Positions 34,867 through 44,549 of a stretch of DNA of 64,000 nt are shown here, in pieces. Every line of letters begins with the position of its first letter. Within the stretch, counting starts at the first letter, position 1. The translations under genes and the position numbers were made by a program. Source of the stretch: Paenibacillus sp. MAHUQ-63 (GTDB lineage: Bacteria > Bacillota > Bacilli > Paenibacillales > NBRC-103111); assembly GCF_028765165.1 (NCBI RefSeq), contig NZ_JARADB010000001.1, forward strand, positions 1,860,001 through 1,924,000, given 5' to 3'. The notes under the pieces are model-generated. The model had not been told where the DNA came from. It searched no databases and saw only the letters and a list, made by a program, of their open reading frames with translations.

Positions 34867-35445
34867 TCAATCCAACAGAGAAAGCGTAGTGTCCACAATG
34901 GCTTGCAGCTTGGCCCGGTCCCCCGTCGTTTTCACCAGTACCCGCAGCCCGAGCAGCCCATTATTCAGAAATTGCGCCAGCTGAGCATCCTCATGGCGGC
35001 TGGTGATCTCGCCGCTCTTCCGCCCGCGCTGAATAAGCTCAAGCAGCCGGGCTTCCGTACTGGAGAAGCTCTGATTGACCTTCTCTGCCGCCTCCTCGTC
35101 GTGAATCGCCAGCTCCACGGCTGTATTGACCATCAGACATCCTTTGGACGGGAACTCACTCTTGCTAATGGTATGTTCGAACATATGTCTAATCGCTTGT
35201 TTCGGTGAAAGGCGATCATCGGCATCGCGACGGAGAATAGCCGTATCCATTAATTCATCATACTTGTCCATGATTCGCATGAACAATTCGTGCTTGTCTC
35301 CGAACGTATCATAGATGCTGCGGCGATGAATGCCCATGCCGTTGACCAGATCCTGCATGGACGTCTTCTCATAGCCTTTCTCCCAGAATACGTCCATCGC
35401 TTTGCGAAGTACGGTATTAATCTCGAATTCTTTGCTTCTAGCCAT
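34867..35445 (-). CDS. TetR-family regulator linked to old yellow enzyme
   Basis: 192 residues. HTH in RKAMDVFWEKGYEKTSMQDLVNGMGIHRRSIYDTFGDKHELF (about 14-55), a variant common in regulators of electrophile and drug responses. It lies 52 nt downstream of the old yellow enzyme gene in the same direction and could control it, in the manner of NemR with NemA. GGAGG precedes the ATG. Confidence 0.87.
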   Translation of the reverse strand: MARSKEFEINTVLRKAMDVFWEKGYEKTSMQDLVNGMGIHRRSIYDTFGDKHELFMRIMDKYDELMDTAILRRDADDRLSPKQAIRHMFEHTISKSEFPSKGCLMVNTAVELAIHDEEAAEKVNQSFSSTEARLLELIQRGRKSGEITSRHEDAQLAQFLNNGLLGLRVLVKTTGDRAKLQAIVDTTLSLLD

Positions 35446-35497
35446 ACGCGACCTCCTTTGTACAGAGATTAGTATAGCATTTCAGGCCGCATGATCA

Positions 35498-36601
35498 CTA
35501 GAAAAGCTCGGTTAAGCGGTCGGATGTGTAAGGAATAATCTCGTTATCCCTTCCTTCGCGAATTTTGACCGCCCATTCCGGATCCGCCAAGATGGCGCGC
35601 CCGATCGCAGCCAGGTCGAACTCGCCGCGGTCCATCCGCTCCAACAGCTTATCGATCAAACCATGCTCCTCATGCTGTCCGTAAGGCTCGGTTTCAAGCC
35701 CCACGGAACCGACCGTCATCGTCGGCTTGCCAGTCAGCTTCTTCGTCCAGCCGGCCAGATTCAGGTCGGATCCCGGGAACTCCGGCTCCCAGAAACGGCG
35801 CGTCGAGCAGTCGAACATATCGACGCCCGCTTCCACTAGCGGAGCCAGAAACTGGCCGAGCTCCTCGGGCGTCTTGGCCAGCTTGGCCTCATACGAACCG
35901 GTCTTCCACTGCGAGATGCGCAGTACGAGAGGGAAGTCCGGCCCTACCGACTGGCGGCAAGCTTCGATGATTTCAACGGCGAACCGGGTACGCCGGACTA
36001 AGTCGCCTCCGTAACGGTCCGTGCGCCGGTTCGTTTTGTCCCAGAAGAACTGGTCGATCAAATAGCCATGCGCCCCGTGCAGCTCGACTCCGTCGAAGCC
36101 CAGCTTCTTGGCATGGGCTGCGGCATCGGCGAACGCTCGGACCACTTTGGCAATTTCCTCTTCCGTCATCGGCTCTCCCGCCTTCTCTCCCATCAGATCA
36201 ATGCCGGAAGGGGAGATCGAGGGCGCCTCCAAATTCGGCTCCGACCGAATTCTCCTCGTTATGCCGACATGCCAGAGCTGGGGCATAATTTTGCCGCCTG
36301 CGGCATGCACGTCCTTCACGACGCGGGCCCAGCCGTCCAAAGCGGCGTCGCCGTGAAAGTTCGGGATGTTCGGGTCGCCCGTTGCGGCCGGATGATCGAT
36401 AACGGTTCCTTCCGTCACAATCAGGCTAACGCCATTCTCGGCTCTTCTGCGGTAATAGGCGGCTACGTCGGCCCCCGGCACGCCTTCAGGCGAGAAGCTG
36501 CGGGTCATCGGGGCCATGACGATCCGGTTGGACAAGGATAACGTTTTAAGCGAAAAAGGCTGAAATAACGATTGAACGGATTGCTTGTAAACCATACTCA
36601 T
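35498..36601 (-). CDS. Old yellow enzyme family alkene reductase
   Basis: 367-residue FMN barrel enzyme. Family marks: LFQPFSLKTLSLSNRIVMAPMTRS (13-36), LWHVG (about 108), the substrate His-x-x-His variant VELHGAHGYLIDQFFWDKTNRRTDRYGG (about 184-211) and FDLAAIGRAILADPEWAVKI near the C-end (phosphate binding). It reduces activated double bonds and nitro compounds with NAD(P)H. Start at MSMVYKQ; a second ATG is two codons in. Clustered with a TetR gene and an MFS carrier, which suggests a response to an electrophile. Confidence 0.9.
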   Translation of the reverse strand: MSMVYKQSVQSLFQPFSLKTLSLSNRIVMAPMTRSFSPEGVPGADVAAYYRRRAENGVSLIVTEGTVIDHPAATGDPNIPNFHGDAALDGWARVVKDVHAAGGKIMPQLWHVGITRRIRSEPNLEAPSISPSGIDLMGEKAGEPMTEEEIAKVVRAFADAAAHAKKLGFDGVELHGAHGYLIDQFFWDKTNRRTDRYGGDLVRRTRFAVEIIEACRQSVGPDFPLVLRISQWKTGSYEAKLAKTPEELGQFLAPLVEAGVDMFDCSTRRFWEPEFPGSDLNLAGWTKKLTGKPTMTVGSVGLETEPYGQHEEHGLIDKLLERMDRGEFDLAAIGRAILADPEWAVKIREGRDNEIIPYTSDRLTELF

Positions 36602-36672
36602 CGGTTTCCCTCCAAATTTCGTACATCACGAAAGATCGTCCTTGTTACCTTCTCCTTATACCGGCTGAATTA

Positions 36673-37947
36673 TTAAGCGACGGATCCTGCCGCCGCTGCG
36701 GCTCTGCTTCTATGAATGCGCAGTGCGATGACGGCAGCCAGCAGACACACGAAGCCTGCGGCCACGAACGGCACCGTGTAGCTGCCAAGCAGTTCGCGCA
36801 GGAAGCCCGCGCCATAAGCGGCCGTTGAAGCGCCGGCCTGGTGAGCGACAAGAATCCAGCCGAAGATCATGCCGGCCTTCTCTCTGCCGAACGCATCCGA
36901 CGTCAGCTTCACCGTCGGCGGAACCGTTGCAATCCAATCCAAGCCATAGAAGACTGCGAATATCGTAAGCTGCGTATAACCGCTGCCCAGTGCGTTAGGC
37001 AGGAAAATCAGCGAAAGTCCGCGCAGCCCGTAATACCAGAATAGCAGCCATCTGCTGTCGAAACGGTCCGATAACCAGCCCGAGAACGTTGTGCCCACAA
37101 GATCGAAAATGCCCATTAAAGCAAGCAGACCTGCAGCCGTAACGATCGGGATATTGCTATCTCCGCAGGCTGCAATCAGATGAGTGCCGATAAGACCATT
37201 CGTTGAAAAGCCGCAGAAGAAGAACGTCCCTGCGAGCAGCCAAAACGTCCCGCTCCGCATCACGGAAACAAGTGTAAGAATTGGAGTCATAAACAGATTT
37301 CCTTGGAACGGTGCCGGTTTCACGACATCCGTCGTACCAAGCGCGGCAGCCCCAACGTCATACGGATGATTCCTCATCCATATGGCAACGATCGGCAGCA
37401 AGAGCAGGACCGCGCCCATGAGTGTATAGACGGCATACCTCCAACCGTCCGCACTCGTGATCCTGGCGAGCAGCGGAAGGAACAGCAGCTGCCCTGTCGC
37501 CGCGCTCGCTGTCAGCAAGCCGACAACCAAGCCCTTATGCTTGACGAACCAGCGGTTCGCCACGGTAACCCCCAGCACGTTGGCTAACGCGCCGGTGCTG
37601 AGTCCGCCAAGGACGCCCCACAGCAGCATCAGCTGCCATACGGCTGTAATAAGCGGGGTTAATCCCAGGGAAAGCACCATGAACAGCATGGCGACGATCA
37701 TCGTTCGCCTCACGCCGAATTTAGCCAGCATCGCGGCTGAGAATGGACCGATGAATCCATAGAGCAGGATGCGAATGGAAATAACGCCCGATATGGCAGC
37801 GCGGTCCCAGCCGAATTCCTTCTCCAACGATTGAATAAGAACGCTTGGGAAAGAGCTGATTCCCGCGGATACAAGCAGCGTCAGGAAGACGATCCCGATG
37901 ACGAACCACCCATAGTAAAATTTGGACTTCGGTTGTTCCTGCAACAT
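36673..37947 (-). CDS. MFS transporter, monocarboxylate/oxalate-formate antiporter-like
   Basis: 424 residues with about twelve membrane helices. FYYGWFVIGIVFLTLLVSAGISSFPSVLIQSLEKEFGW (10-46) and the loop MLAKFGVRRTMIV (about 78-90) resemble the OFA/monocarboxylate porter group. Substrate is not evident. It stands 71 nt upstream of the old yellow enzyme gene and may share its transcript. The 170 bp upstream contain two TTCACGA direct copies and short palindromes (GAATGATCATTC, GTATACTATAC) that may be operators. Confidence 0.85.
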   Translation of the reverse strand: MLQEQPKSKFYYGWFVIGIVFLTLLVSAGISSFPSVLIQSLEKEFGWDRAAISGVISIRILLYGFIGPFSAAMLAKFGVRRTMIVAMLFMVLSLGLTPLITAVWQLMLLWGVLGGLSTGALANVLGVTVANRWFVKHKGLVVGLLTASAATGQLLFLPLLARITSADGWRYAVYTLMGAVLLLLPIVAIWMRNHPYDVGAAALGTTDVVKPAPFQGNLFMTPILTLVSVMRSGTFWLLAGTFFFCGFSTNGLIGTHLIAACGDSNIPIVTAAGLLALMGIFDLVGTTFSGWLSDRFDSRWLLFWYYGLRGLSLIFLPNALGSGYTQLTIFAVFYGLDWIATVPPTVKLTSDAFGREKAGMIFGWILVAHQAGASTAAYGAGFLRELLGSYTVPFVAAGFVCLLAAVIALRIHRSRAAAAAGSVA

Positions 37948-38070
37948 GAACGATCACACCTTTCTTTATCGTGAACGATATATTCGTGAATCGCAATGAA
38001 GATCTCGCCATTCGGGAATGATCATTCTAAAATATATTTGTATACTATACGATCCGGTCGCACATTGTCA

Positions 38071-38110
38071 ATAAAAAAAGAACACTTCGATCGCCCCATC
38101 GAAATGTTCT
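38071..38110 (-). terminator. Terminator after the small membrane protein gene
   Basis: AGAACATTTCGAT and ATCGAAGTGTTCT (minus strand) form a 13-bp stem with one G-T pair and a 6-nt loop, followed by seven T. Confidence 0.88.
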
Positions 38111-38120
38111 CTCAGCGAAA

Positions 38121-38687
38121 TCATCTCTCGGCAGAGATCTCCGCACGATCAACCCGATTTTCCACGTACATCGGATAACGATTTTCATCCAGTCCGGGAT
38201 GAACCGAACCGACGCTAGCCAGCCTCTCTGCAGGCACTATTCTTCTAAGCAAGCCTACTAAACCGCGAATCGTAAACAATGTAAAATTGATCGAAGCGAA
38301 CGTATGCAGCACGGTCCATGACTTCCATTCGAACAGCTTGGTTTTCTTCTCCAGCGCCCATTGCAAGAGAGACATCGGTGCACTGAAGTAAAGGCTTTTG
38401 GTTATCATTTCCATGGGTTTGGAATGATAAGTCATTCTGACCCAGATCACACTTAACAACGGATAGAACAGGAAGTCGTACAGGATATTCGCCTCGAAGA
38501 TTCGGGCGAACGGCCGAGCCGGATAGGCAATCTTTTTTCGCTTGATAAAATAGGAGTCCAGCGTCACCGACAGCACACATTTGGCAAAGAACACAACCAA
38601 GAGCATCAACAAGTTCCTACGCTTTAAAACAAATGGGATTGAGGCCGCAGAAGCCAGAAACAACCCCCTCAGTAGCAGCTTTTCCAT
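38121..38687 (-). CDS. Small multi-pass membrane protein, CBO0543-like
   Basis: 188 residues with about four or five hydrophobic segments: LLLRGLFLASAASIPFVL, LLMLLVVFFAKCVLSVTLDSYFI, ILYDFLFYPLLSVIWVRMTYHS and TFASINFTLFTIRGLVGLL. The motifs LDSYF-I-K-KK-I-YP-RP and YPLLS-x3-RMTYHSKP recall the CBO0543 family of Bacillales membrane proteins, whose role is unknown. Single-gene unit with its own terminator. Family assignment is from memory. Confidence 0.6.
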   Translation of the reverse strand: MEKLLLRGLFLASAASIPFVLKRRNLLMLLVVFFAKCVLSVTLDSYFIKRKKIAYPARPFARIFEANILYDFLFYPLLSVIWVRMTYHSKPMEMITKSLYFSAPMSLLQWALEKKTKLFEWKSWTVLHTFASINFTLFTIRGLVGLLRRIVPAERLASVGSVHPGLDENRYPMYVENRVDRAEISAER

Positions 38688-38816
38688 AACGGTTATCTCC
38701 TTATCAATTCGTTCTTTGACAACTAGTGTGCTATCAAATGCCAGTAATTATGAGTGCATAATGTGAAATTGCTAGAATGAAGTGCTAGAAATACTTGTAT
38801 ATTTGCCAGAAAAATG

Positions 38817-38843
38817 AAAAGAGCCTCGCTGGTTAGCGGGCTC
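38817..38843 (-). terminator. Terminator after the locus 2 binding protein
   Basis: On the minus strand GAGCCCGCT-AACC-AGCGAGGCTC is followed by TTTT. It ends the second transporter operon. Confidence 0.8.
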
Positions 38844-38852
38844 CATCCTCTT

Positions 38853-40157
38853 TTACTGGTATTCTTTGGCCTTCTTCACAAGCTCGTCATAACCCGCTTC
38901 CGGGGTCAGCTTGCCGAACATCACTTTCTGCGCGATATCCGGATAGTCCTTGGCCGTATAGTTGCTCCAACCTTTAGCGCCCGGATTGAACGCTTGAGCG
39001 TCGGTAGCCACATTTTTGATCAAATCGATTTGCAGCTTGTCGGCCGCAGTCAGCTTCGGTGTCAAGTAATCGAGCATCTTCTTGGAAACGGGAATACCGC
39101 GGGTCGTCGTCAGAATGTCGGCTGCTTCCTGGTCGTTAATGAACCAGTCAATGAACTTCTTGGATTCTTCCACATATTTGGAATCACTGCTGATCGACCA
39201 GAACATCGAAGGCTTCAGGAAGCCTGCGGATTGAGCCCCTTTCGGCAGCGTCACCATGCTGTAAACGCCCGGCTTCACGCCCTCGAATCCCGGGAACAAT
39301 GCCGCGAACCCTTGTCTTGCCAAGATCGAGCCGTTGTTCATGAGATCCATCTGGGCATCCGACTCTTTATCCGTAGCTGTGATATCCGCCGGCGGAACCA
39401 CGCCTTCTTTGCGCAGCTCTGCATACTTGTTCACGAACTTCAGCCATGTTTCCTTATCGAAATTGAATTTGCCGTCCGCCGTTACCGGATAGCCTTTGCC
39501 TTGGCTGATTTGATAGGACGCATAGAACGTGTAATCCTTCGTGTTGTCTTGCAGCGCGTATTTGTCCTTCTCCAGCTTCGCTTTGGCGTCTTTACCGAAT
39601 TGGAAATATTGATCCCAAGTCCAGCCGTTCGCCGGTCCTTGAATGCCGAGTTTATCGACCGCATTTTTGTTGAAAATTTCGCCGATCGCATTGTTGCCTA
39701 ACGGAACGGCATAGAGCTTGTCCTTATACTTGCCGGAGTCCACCAGCGATTTGTCGACATCGGCCACATTGATCCCTTGGGACAAGTCAGCCAATTGATT
39801 GCGTCCTGCGTATTCGGACAACCACACCGGGTCCATCTGAATAATATCAGGCGCGTTCTTCGCGGCCGCTTGCGTCGCCAGCTTGTCCGCATAGCCGTCG
39901 AATCCGGAGAACTCCGGCTCGAACGTCACGTTCGGATGCTTCTTGGTATAGGCGTCCAGCGCCTTCAATGTAGCGTCATGTCTCGTCTGCGAGCCCCACC
40001 ATACGATACGGAGCTTCACGGGTTTCGTACTATTGGAGGCTGCCGAAGCTGCAGGTTTGTCTCCGCTTCCTGCCGTTTTAGCCCCGCAAGCAGCCAGGCT
40101 TGCCGCTATCAATGCTGTCATGGAGAGCAGTCCCCATCGTTTCAAATGCAATTTCAT
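38853..40157 (-). CDS. CUT1 sugar-binding lipoprotein, locus 2
   Basis: 434-residue extracellular solute-binding protein of family 1. Signal peptide MKLHLKRWGLLSMTALIAASLAAC ends in lipobox LAAC. Features of the fold: RIVWWGSQTRHDATLKALDAY, DIIQMDPVWLSEYAGRNQL and TRGIPVSKKML. Unlike locus 1, it is the last gene of its cluster, after permeases, kinase and regulator, but has its own promoter with a cre-like element. The permeases 3.5 kb upstream are its likely partners. Confidence 0.92.
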   Translation of the reverse strand: MKLHLKRWGLLSMTALIAASLAACGAKTAGSGDKPAASAASNSTKPVKLRIVWWGSQTRHDATLKALDAYTKKHPNVTFEPEFSGFDGYADKLATQAAAKNAPDIIQMDPVWLSEYAGRNQLADLSQGINVADVDKSLVDSGKYKDKLYAVPLGNNAIGEIFNKNAVDKLGIQGPANGWTWDQYFQFGKDAKAKLEKDKYALQDNTKDYTFYASYQISQGKGYPVTADGKFNFDKETWLKFVNKYAELRKEGVVPPADITATDKESDAQMDLMNNGSILARQGFAALFPGFEGVKPGVYSMVTLPKGAQSAGFLKPSMFWSISSDSKYVEESKKFIDWFINDQEAADILTTTRGIPVSKKMLDYLTPKLTAADKLQIDLIKNVATDAQAFNPGAKGWSNYTAKDYPDIAQKVMFGKLTPEAGYDELVKKAKEYQ

Positions 40158-40174
40158 ATCTATAAACCCCTTCC

Positions 40175-40226
40175 TGAAAGCGTTTTATTCTTATCTTCAT
40201 TATATAAACAGGAGGTGGCTAGACAA
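40175..40226 (-). promoter_or_regulatory. Promoter and cre site for the locus 2 binding protein
   Basis: TTGTCT and TATAAT (rc of 40199-40204) are 16 bp apart on the minus strand. TGAAAGCGTTTTAT (40175-40188) is a good cre match with one deviation, 10 bp downstream of the -10 box, where bound CcpA would block transcription. Confidence 0.65.
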
Positions 40227-40280
40227 ATGAGAGAAATGAACACACTTACTATTAGAAATGATCAATCCTGACAGGGCCGT

Positions 40281-41885
40281 CTACTTTTTCCCCAGCTCAC
40301 TCGGATTCTTGCCGTAATACTTCTTGAAAATAGAGCTGAAATACGGAACCGTCTTATACCCGACTTTCTCCGCGATTTCATAAATCATATATTTGCCTTC
40401 GATTAAAAGCGCCTTCGCCTTCTCCATGCGAACCCGGATGACATAGTTGGTGAACGTCTCGCCTGTCGCTTTCTTGAAAATCTGATTCAAATAATTTCGC
40501 GATAAGTACAGCTCCTTGGACAGGTCCTCCAGGTTGATCTCCTCCGCATAATGCTCATGGGCGTATTGAATCATGAAATCGACAGCATCCTTATGCTTGG
40601 CATTCTCACTCCAAGTGCGGCTGGAGGCGATGGTTTGCAGCTTGTCCTTCAACCAGCCGCGCAGGCCGTCGATCGTGTGTATCGCGGCGATCTCTTGGGA
40701 TAACGCGATACCGGGGAACAGGTCATCGAGCACGACCCCCGTACTATATAACGAGTACGCCAGAATCGTCCATAGTTCCCGGCACAAGTACTGCAAGTAA
40801 GCCGGCGTTACGGCGCCTTCCTTCTGCATGCCTTCCAACTGCATCACATAATCGTCCATGATCCGGTCGGTCGTCTCCTCCTTAGAATACACGATCGCTT
40901 CAGCCAGCTCCTGATAAAATTTGACGGGCCTAATCGCGAACGCCTTATCCGCATTCATCAGCAAGGGGCCACCCTGCTCGTGAACGATCGATTGCCGAAG
41001 CAGCTGGTGGAACGCCTCCTCGGTGGAATCCGAGATTGCCGTCCAGCTTGTCTTCACACCGCCGAAGCCGATCCGAACGTCCAACTTCAGATAGGTGCGG
41101 ATGCAATCCATAATCCTCTCGCCGATGAGCTGAACTTTCGCTAATTCCTTGCTGCCGGGCGCCAGATGAAACAAGACGGCCGCATGATGACTGTGCAGCT
41201 CCACGAACTGCGCGTCGGGCCAATCCTCCGCCAGAATCTCCCGGATGATGTTCGCGAGCGCGAACCGGTACAGACTCCAATCCGTCAGCGTCAGATTCGG
41301 GAGGCGGCTCGTGCTGAGCAGCTCGATCCCCATGACGAGATGGTCCCGCTCCAGCCAATTCGTCCGCTCCGCCAGCGCCAAGCTCTCGCCGGCGAGCGCC
41401 GGGTCCAGCGTTCCTGTCACAACCGACTTCAGCCATTCCTTCTGTACGAATGGCTCATACATCATCAGCCGGCGGCGTACTTCCTCCTGCTCGAGCTTTC
41501 TGAGCTCCTTGGCTTCCAGCTCCTTAATGACCCGCTCCAGCACGCCGCGCAGCTCCTCCATCGTCACCGGCTTGGACAAATAGTCGCTGACCTGCAGACG
41601 CAGAGCCTGACGGGCATACTGAAAGTCGGAGTAGCCGCTCAGGATAATGACCTCTCCGGGAAAGTTCTCTTTCTTCAGCTGTTCGATCATTTCCATACCA
41701 TTCATCACGGGCATATAAATATCGGTGATGACAATATCCGGTGAAGTTTCCCGAATCATCGCCAAACCTTCCTTGCCGTCCACCGCTTCACCGGCCCATT
41801 CGGCTTCAAGCGATTCCCACGGGATCGCCTTCTTCATACCCTCCAACACTTGGAAATCATCGTCAATAATCAGAATTTTCCACAT
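40281..41885 (-). CDS. YesN-type response regulator, locus 2
   Basis: About 534 residues: receiver (ILIIDDDFQVLEGM, phospho-acceptor in IVITDIYMPVMNGMEM, LSKPVTMEEL), a variable middle part, and AraC HTH at the C-end (INLEDLSKELYLSRNYLNQIFKKATGETFTNYVIRVRM, IAEKVGYKTVPYFSSIFKKYYGKNPSE). The open frame is 102 codons longer, but those residues are out-of-frame kinase sequence; GGAGGA 8 nt before ATG 41885 gives the start. It overlaps the kinase gene by 23 nt. Confidence 0.93.
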   Translation of the reverse strand: MWKILIIDDDFQVLEGMKKAIPWESLEAEWAGEAVDGKEGLAMIRETSPDIVITDIYMPVMNGMEMIEQLKKENFPGEVIILSGYSDFQYARQALRLQVSDYLSKPVTMEELRGVLERVIKELEAKELRKLEQEEVRRRLMMYEPFVQKEWLKSVVTGTLDPALAGESLALAERTNWLERDHLVMGIELLSTSRLPNLTLTDWSLYRFALANIIREILAEDWPDAQFVELHSHHAAVLFHLAPGSKELAKVQLIGERIMDCIRTYLKLDVRIGFGGVKTSWTAISDSTEEAFHQLLRQSIVHEQGGPLLMNADKAFAIRPVKFYQELAEAIVYSKEETTDRIMDDYVMQLEGMQKEGAVTPAYLQYLCRELWTILAYSLYSTGVVLDDLFPGIALSQEIAAIHTIDGLRGWLKDKLQTIASSRTWSENAKHKDAVDFMIQYAHEHYAEEINLEDLSKELYLSRNYLNQIFKKATGETFTNYVIRVRMEKAKALLIEGKYMIYEIAEKVGYKTVPYFSSIFKKYYGKNPSELGKK

Positions 41886-43620
41886 GTATCCGTTCCTCCG
41901 TCTCCGGTTTATGCTCGATGATCGGCAAAAGAATCGTAACCCGGGTCCCCCCGGTCTCCAAGTTCCGTATAGTAATTCCGTAGGGCGCGCCGACATAGGC
42001 GGCAATTCGCTCTTTGACGTTCCGGATGCCGTAGCCGCCTGTCTTCCGCGGCTTCTCCCGCTCCCAGCCCGGCTGAAGACCGACGCCGTTGTCCGTGATA
42101 TCAAACATAATATCCCCGTCCCGCACATGGGCTTCGATCCGGATCTCTCCTGACTTCCTGCCATGGAATCCATGAATGAAGGCATTTTCAACGAAAGGCT
42201 GAAGCGTGATTCGCGGCATGTACAATTCTTTCATCGCCTCATCCATGACGATGCTATAGGTGAGCCGCTCCCCCCAGCGAATCTTCTGAATTTCCAAATA
42301 GCATTCGACATGCGTCATTTCGTCCTGAACCGGAATCATGGTCGCTCCATTGGAGAGGCCGATTCGGAACATTTTACCTACTAACGAAAGAATTCTGCTG
42401 ATCTTCTCCTGCCCGGACTCGATGGCAAGCCAATTCAATTGATCCAATGTATTGTACAGAAAATGCGGATTGATCATCGCTTGAAGCGCCAAGATTTCGG
42501 CTTCTTTCTGACGCTTGTGCTGGGTTTCCAAGGAACGCAGAAGCTCCTCGATCCGCTCCATTTGCCTGCGGTAGCCGTTAAACAAATAACCGAACTCATT
42601 CTTATAATCCCCCGGCAGATCTGCCATCGCTCCCTTCGCAGGGACCCTGCCCATAATAGAGACAAGCTGCCGAATTGGCTTCGTGAATTGCCGCGAAATG
42701 AATAACGTGAAGAAAGAGGCCAAGAAGATGGCGGACAATCCTGTGAAGACTAGGATATAGGCTAACCGCACGCTGCCGTGAATGACATTTCTCCATGGCG
42801 TGACTTCCACCAGCATCCAACCGGAACGCGCTTTGTTCCAGACGAGCAGCACATCTTCTCCTTGCGCGGACGGCATGCGAATATAGTCCGATTTCTCTTC
42901 CTGGCTCCGAATATTCTCCAGCTCCTCGGCATCGAAGACCGGATTTCCGGTCATCGCGATCGTGGTGCCGCTATTATCGAGCAGAACCCGGTTGCGGCCT
43001 GTCGTTTCCCCGCGTATCAAGTTTTCGATCTCGGCTGCTTTCACATTCAACATGAGCAGCCCTTCATAGATTCCCGAGTTATTATACATCTTCCGCACGA
43101 AGCTGATGAACCGCTGCGGTCCTGTATTCGTCTGCAGCGTATGCTCGGGAATCCAGGCGAAGTCGTTTTTCTGAATTTGCGGATACCAACTCTGCTGCTG
43201 GACCCTCTGCAGGCTTATGAATTGGACAGGTCCCTGCGGCTCGCTCTGCGGCGGGGTCTCCATGAACACATAGATCGATTGTACCATCGTAGTGCTATAG
43301 GTAATGCTGGCGAGCATTTTGTACAGATCGTCCTTCCGGCGAAGCCGCTCGAAGACATCGTTCTCCAACGGATCGTAGCCGATCGTGACCATGTTTCGCG
43401 AGGCGGCCAGCGACATTTGCTCGATCGACCGGAGCTGAATATCAAGCTGCTTGTTCAGCTCGTTCAGAACGTCTTGCTGGTACAAGAATGTGTTATCCGC
43501 CAGTTCGCGGGAAGTCAGGGTATAGCTGATCCATGTGAACAGCATGAGCAAGGCGGCGATGAAAGCGGCGAAGCTGCCGAATAATAGCCGGTCAATGCGG
43601 ATGTTCTTGAACAGACTCAT
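41863..43620 (-). CDS. YesM-type sensor histidine kinase, locus 2
   Basis: About 585 residues. A membrane helix (about 13-35), an extracytoplasmic sensor domain to about 285, a second helix (about 290-312), HAMP, the phospho-acceptor motif ALQAMINPHFLYNTLDQLNW and ATPase motifs VENAFIHGFHGRKSGEI, DNGVGLQPG and GGYGIRNVKERI. The frame opens 122 codons earlier inside the permease; AAAGGAGAT 7 nt before ATG 43620 fixes the start. Presumably senses the sugar, or its binding protein, outside the cell. Confidence 0.93.
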   Translation of the reverse strand: MSLFKNIRIDRLLFGSFAAFIAALLMLFTWISYTLTSRELADNTFLYQQDVLNELNKQLDIQLRSIEQMSLAASRNMVTIGYDPLENDVFERLRRKDDLYKMLASITYSTTMVQSIYVFMETPPQSEPQGPVQFISLQRVQQQSWYPQIQKNDFAWIPEHTLQTNTGPQRFISFVRKMYNNSGIYEGLLMLNVKAAEIENLIRGETTGRNRVLLDNSGTTIAMTGNPVFDAEELENIRSQEEKSDYIRMPSAQGEDVLLVWNKARSGWMLVEVTPWRNVIHGSVRLAYILVFTGLSAIFLASFFTLFISRQFTKPIRQLVSIMGRVPAKGAMADLPGDYKNEFGYLFNGYRRQMERIEELLRSLETQHKRQKEAEILALQAMINPHFLYNTLDQLNWLAIESGQEKISRILSLVGKMFRIGLSNGATMIPVQDEMTHVECYLEIQKIRWGERLTYSIVMDEAMKELYMPRITLQPFVENAFIHGFHGRKSGEIRIEAHVRDGDIMFDITDNGVGLQPGWEREKPRKTGGYGIRNVKERIAAYVGAPYGITIRNLETGGTRVTILLPIIEHKPETEERIHVENSDY

Positions 43621-43700
43621 TCGGGCGATCTCCTTTATCTCCGTTTTTCTGCAACAAACGGGAAAAAGCTGCCGGCAGCAGCTCTTTTTTTCTACATATT

Positions 43701-44549
43701 TTATCCCTTCACGGCACCCGAAGCAATGCCATCGACAAAATGGCGCTGAGCCAGGAAGAAAATGATCAAGGCCGGTACGATAGACACCAGCGACATGGCC
43801 AGCAATTGCCCCCACGGGAGTGCGGACTGGCTGTCGACGAACAGCTTGAGCGCCAAGCCGACGGTATACTTCTCCACGGAGTTGATGTACAGCAGATGTC
43901 CGAAGAAGTCGTCCCAATTCCACAAGAAGCAGTAGATCCCAACGGAGACGAGCGCCGGCTTCGTGAGCGGCAGAATGATTCTCCAATAAATACCGAGCCA
44001 GGAGCAGCCGTCCATTTTGGCCGACTCATCCAATTCTTTGGGCAGCTGCCGGATGAACTGAATGAGCAGGAAGATGAAGAACGGGCCGCCGACACCGCCT
44101 GCCAGAGCATGCGGGACGAAGAACGGCAGGTATGAATTGACCCAGCCGAATGCGTTGAACATGATGTACTGCGGTACCATGGTAACCTGGCCGGGCAGCA
44201 TTAAGGTGACCATGAGAATGCCGAACCAAACTTTCTGGAACGGAAAATGCAGCCGCGCGAATCCGAAAGCTACCAAGGAGCAGGAGAGCACGGAGGTGAT
44301 CAGAACGCCCAGAATGAGCTCGAACGTGTTGATATAGAAGTGGGTGAACGAGTATTTGGGCAGTGCCACCCAGCCTTCGGTGAAATTGGTCCACAGCCAT
44401 TTCGAAGGAAATAAGCCAGGGGAGCTCATCTCCTCATTGGATTTGAACGCTGCTCCTACCCACCATAGAATGGGATACACCATAAGCAAACTGAATATGG
44501 TCATGAAGACGTGCGTCTTGAGTGATCCTCTTTGTGTGTGACTCATCAT
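43701..44549 (-). CDS. CUT1 sugar ABC permease, MalG type, locus 2
   Basis: About 282 residues, six helices, EAA loop ESAKMDGCSWLGIYWRIILPLTKP and the C-terminal FVDGIASGAVKG. ATG at 44549 overlaps the stop of the first permease (ATGATG) and follows GAAGGGAG. No ATPase gene is present nearby, as in locus 1. Confidence 0.93.
   Translation of the reverse strand: MMSHTQRGSLKTHVFMTIFSLLMVYPILWWVGAAFKSNEEMSSPGLFPSKWLWTNFTEGWVALPKYSFTHFYINTFELILGVLITSVLSCSLVAFGFARLHFPFQKVWFGILMVTLMLPGQVTMVPQYIMFNAFGWVNSYLPFFVPHALAGGVGGPFFIFLLIQFIRQLPKELDESAKMDGCSWLGIYWRIILPLTKPALVSVGIYCFLWNWDDFFGHLLYINSVEKYTVGLALKLFVDSQSALPWGQLLAMSLVSIVPALIIFFLAQRHFVDGIASGAVKG

Noticed and set aside
43621..43986. N-terminal extension of the locus 2 kinase (122 codons)
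   Set aside because: These codons overlap the preceding permease in another frame and give an Arg/Val-rich text; a strong ribosome site marks the start at 43620.
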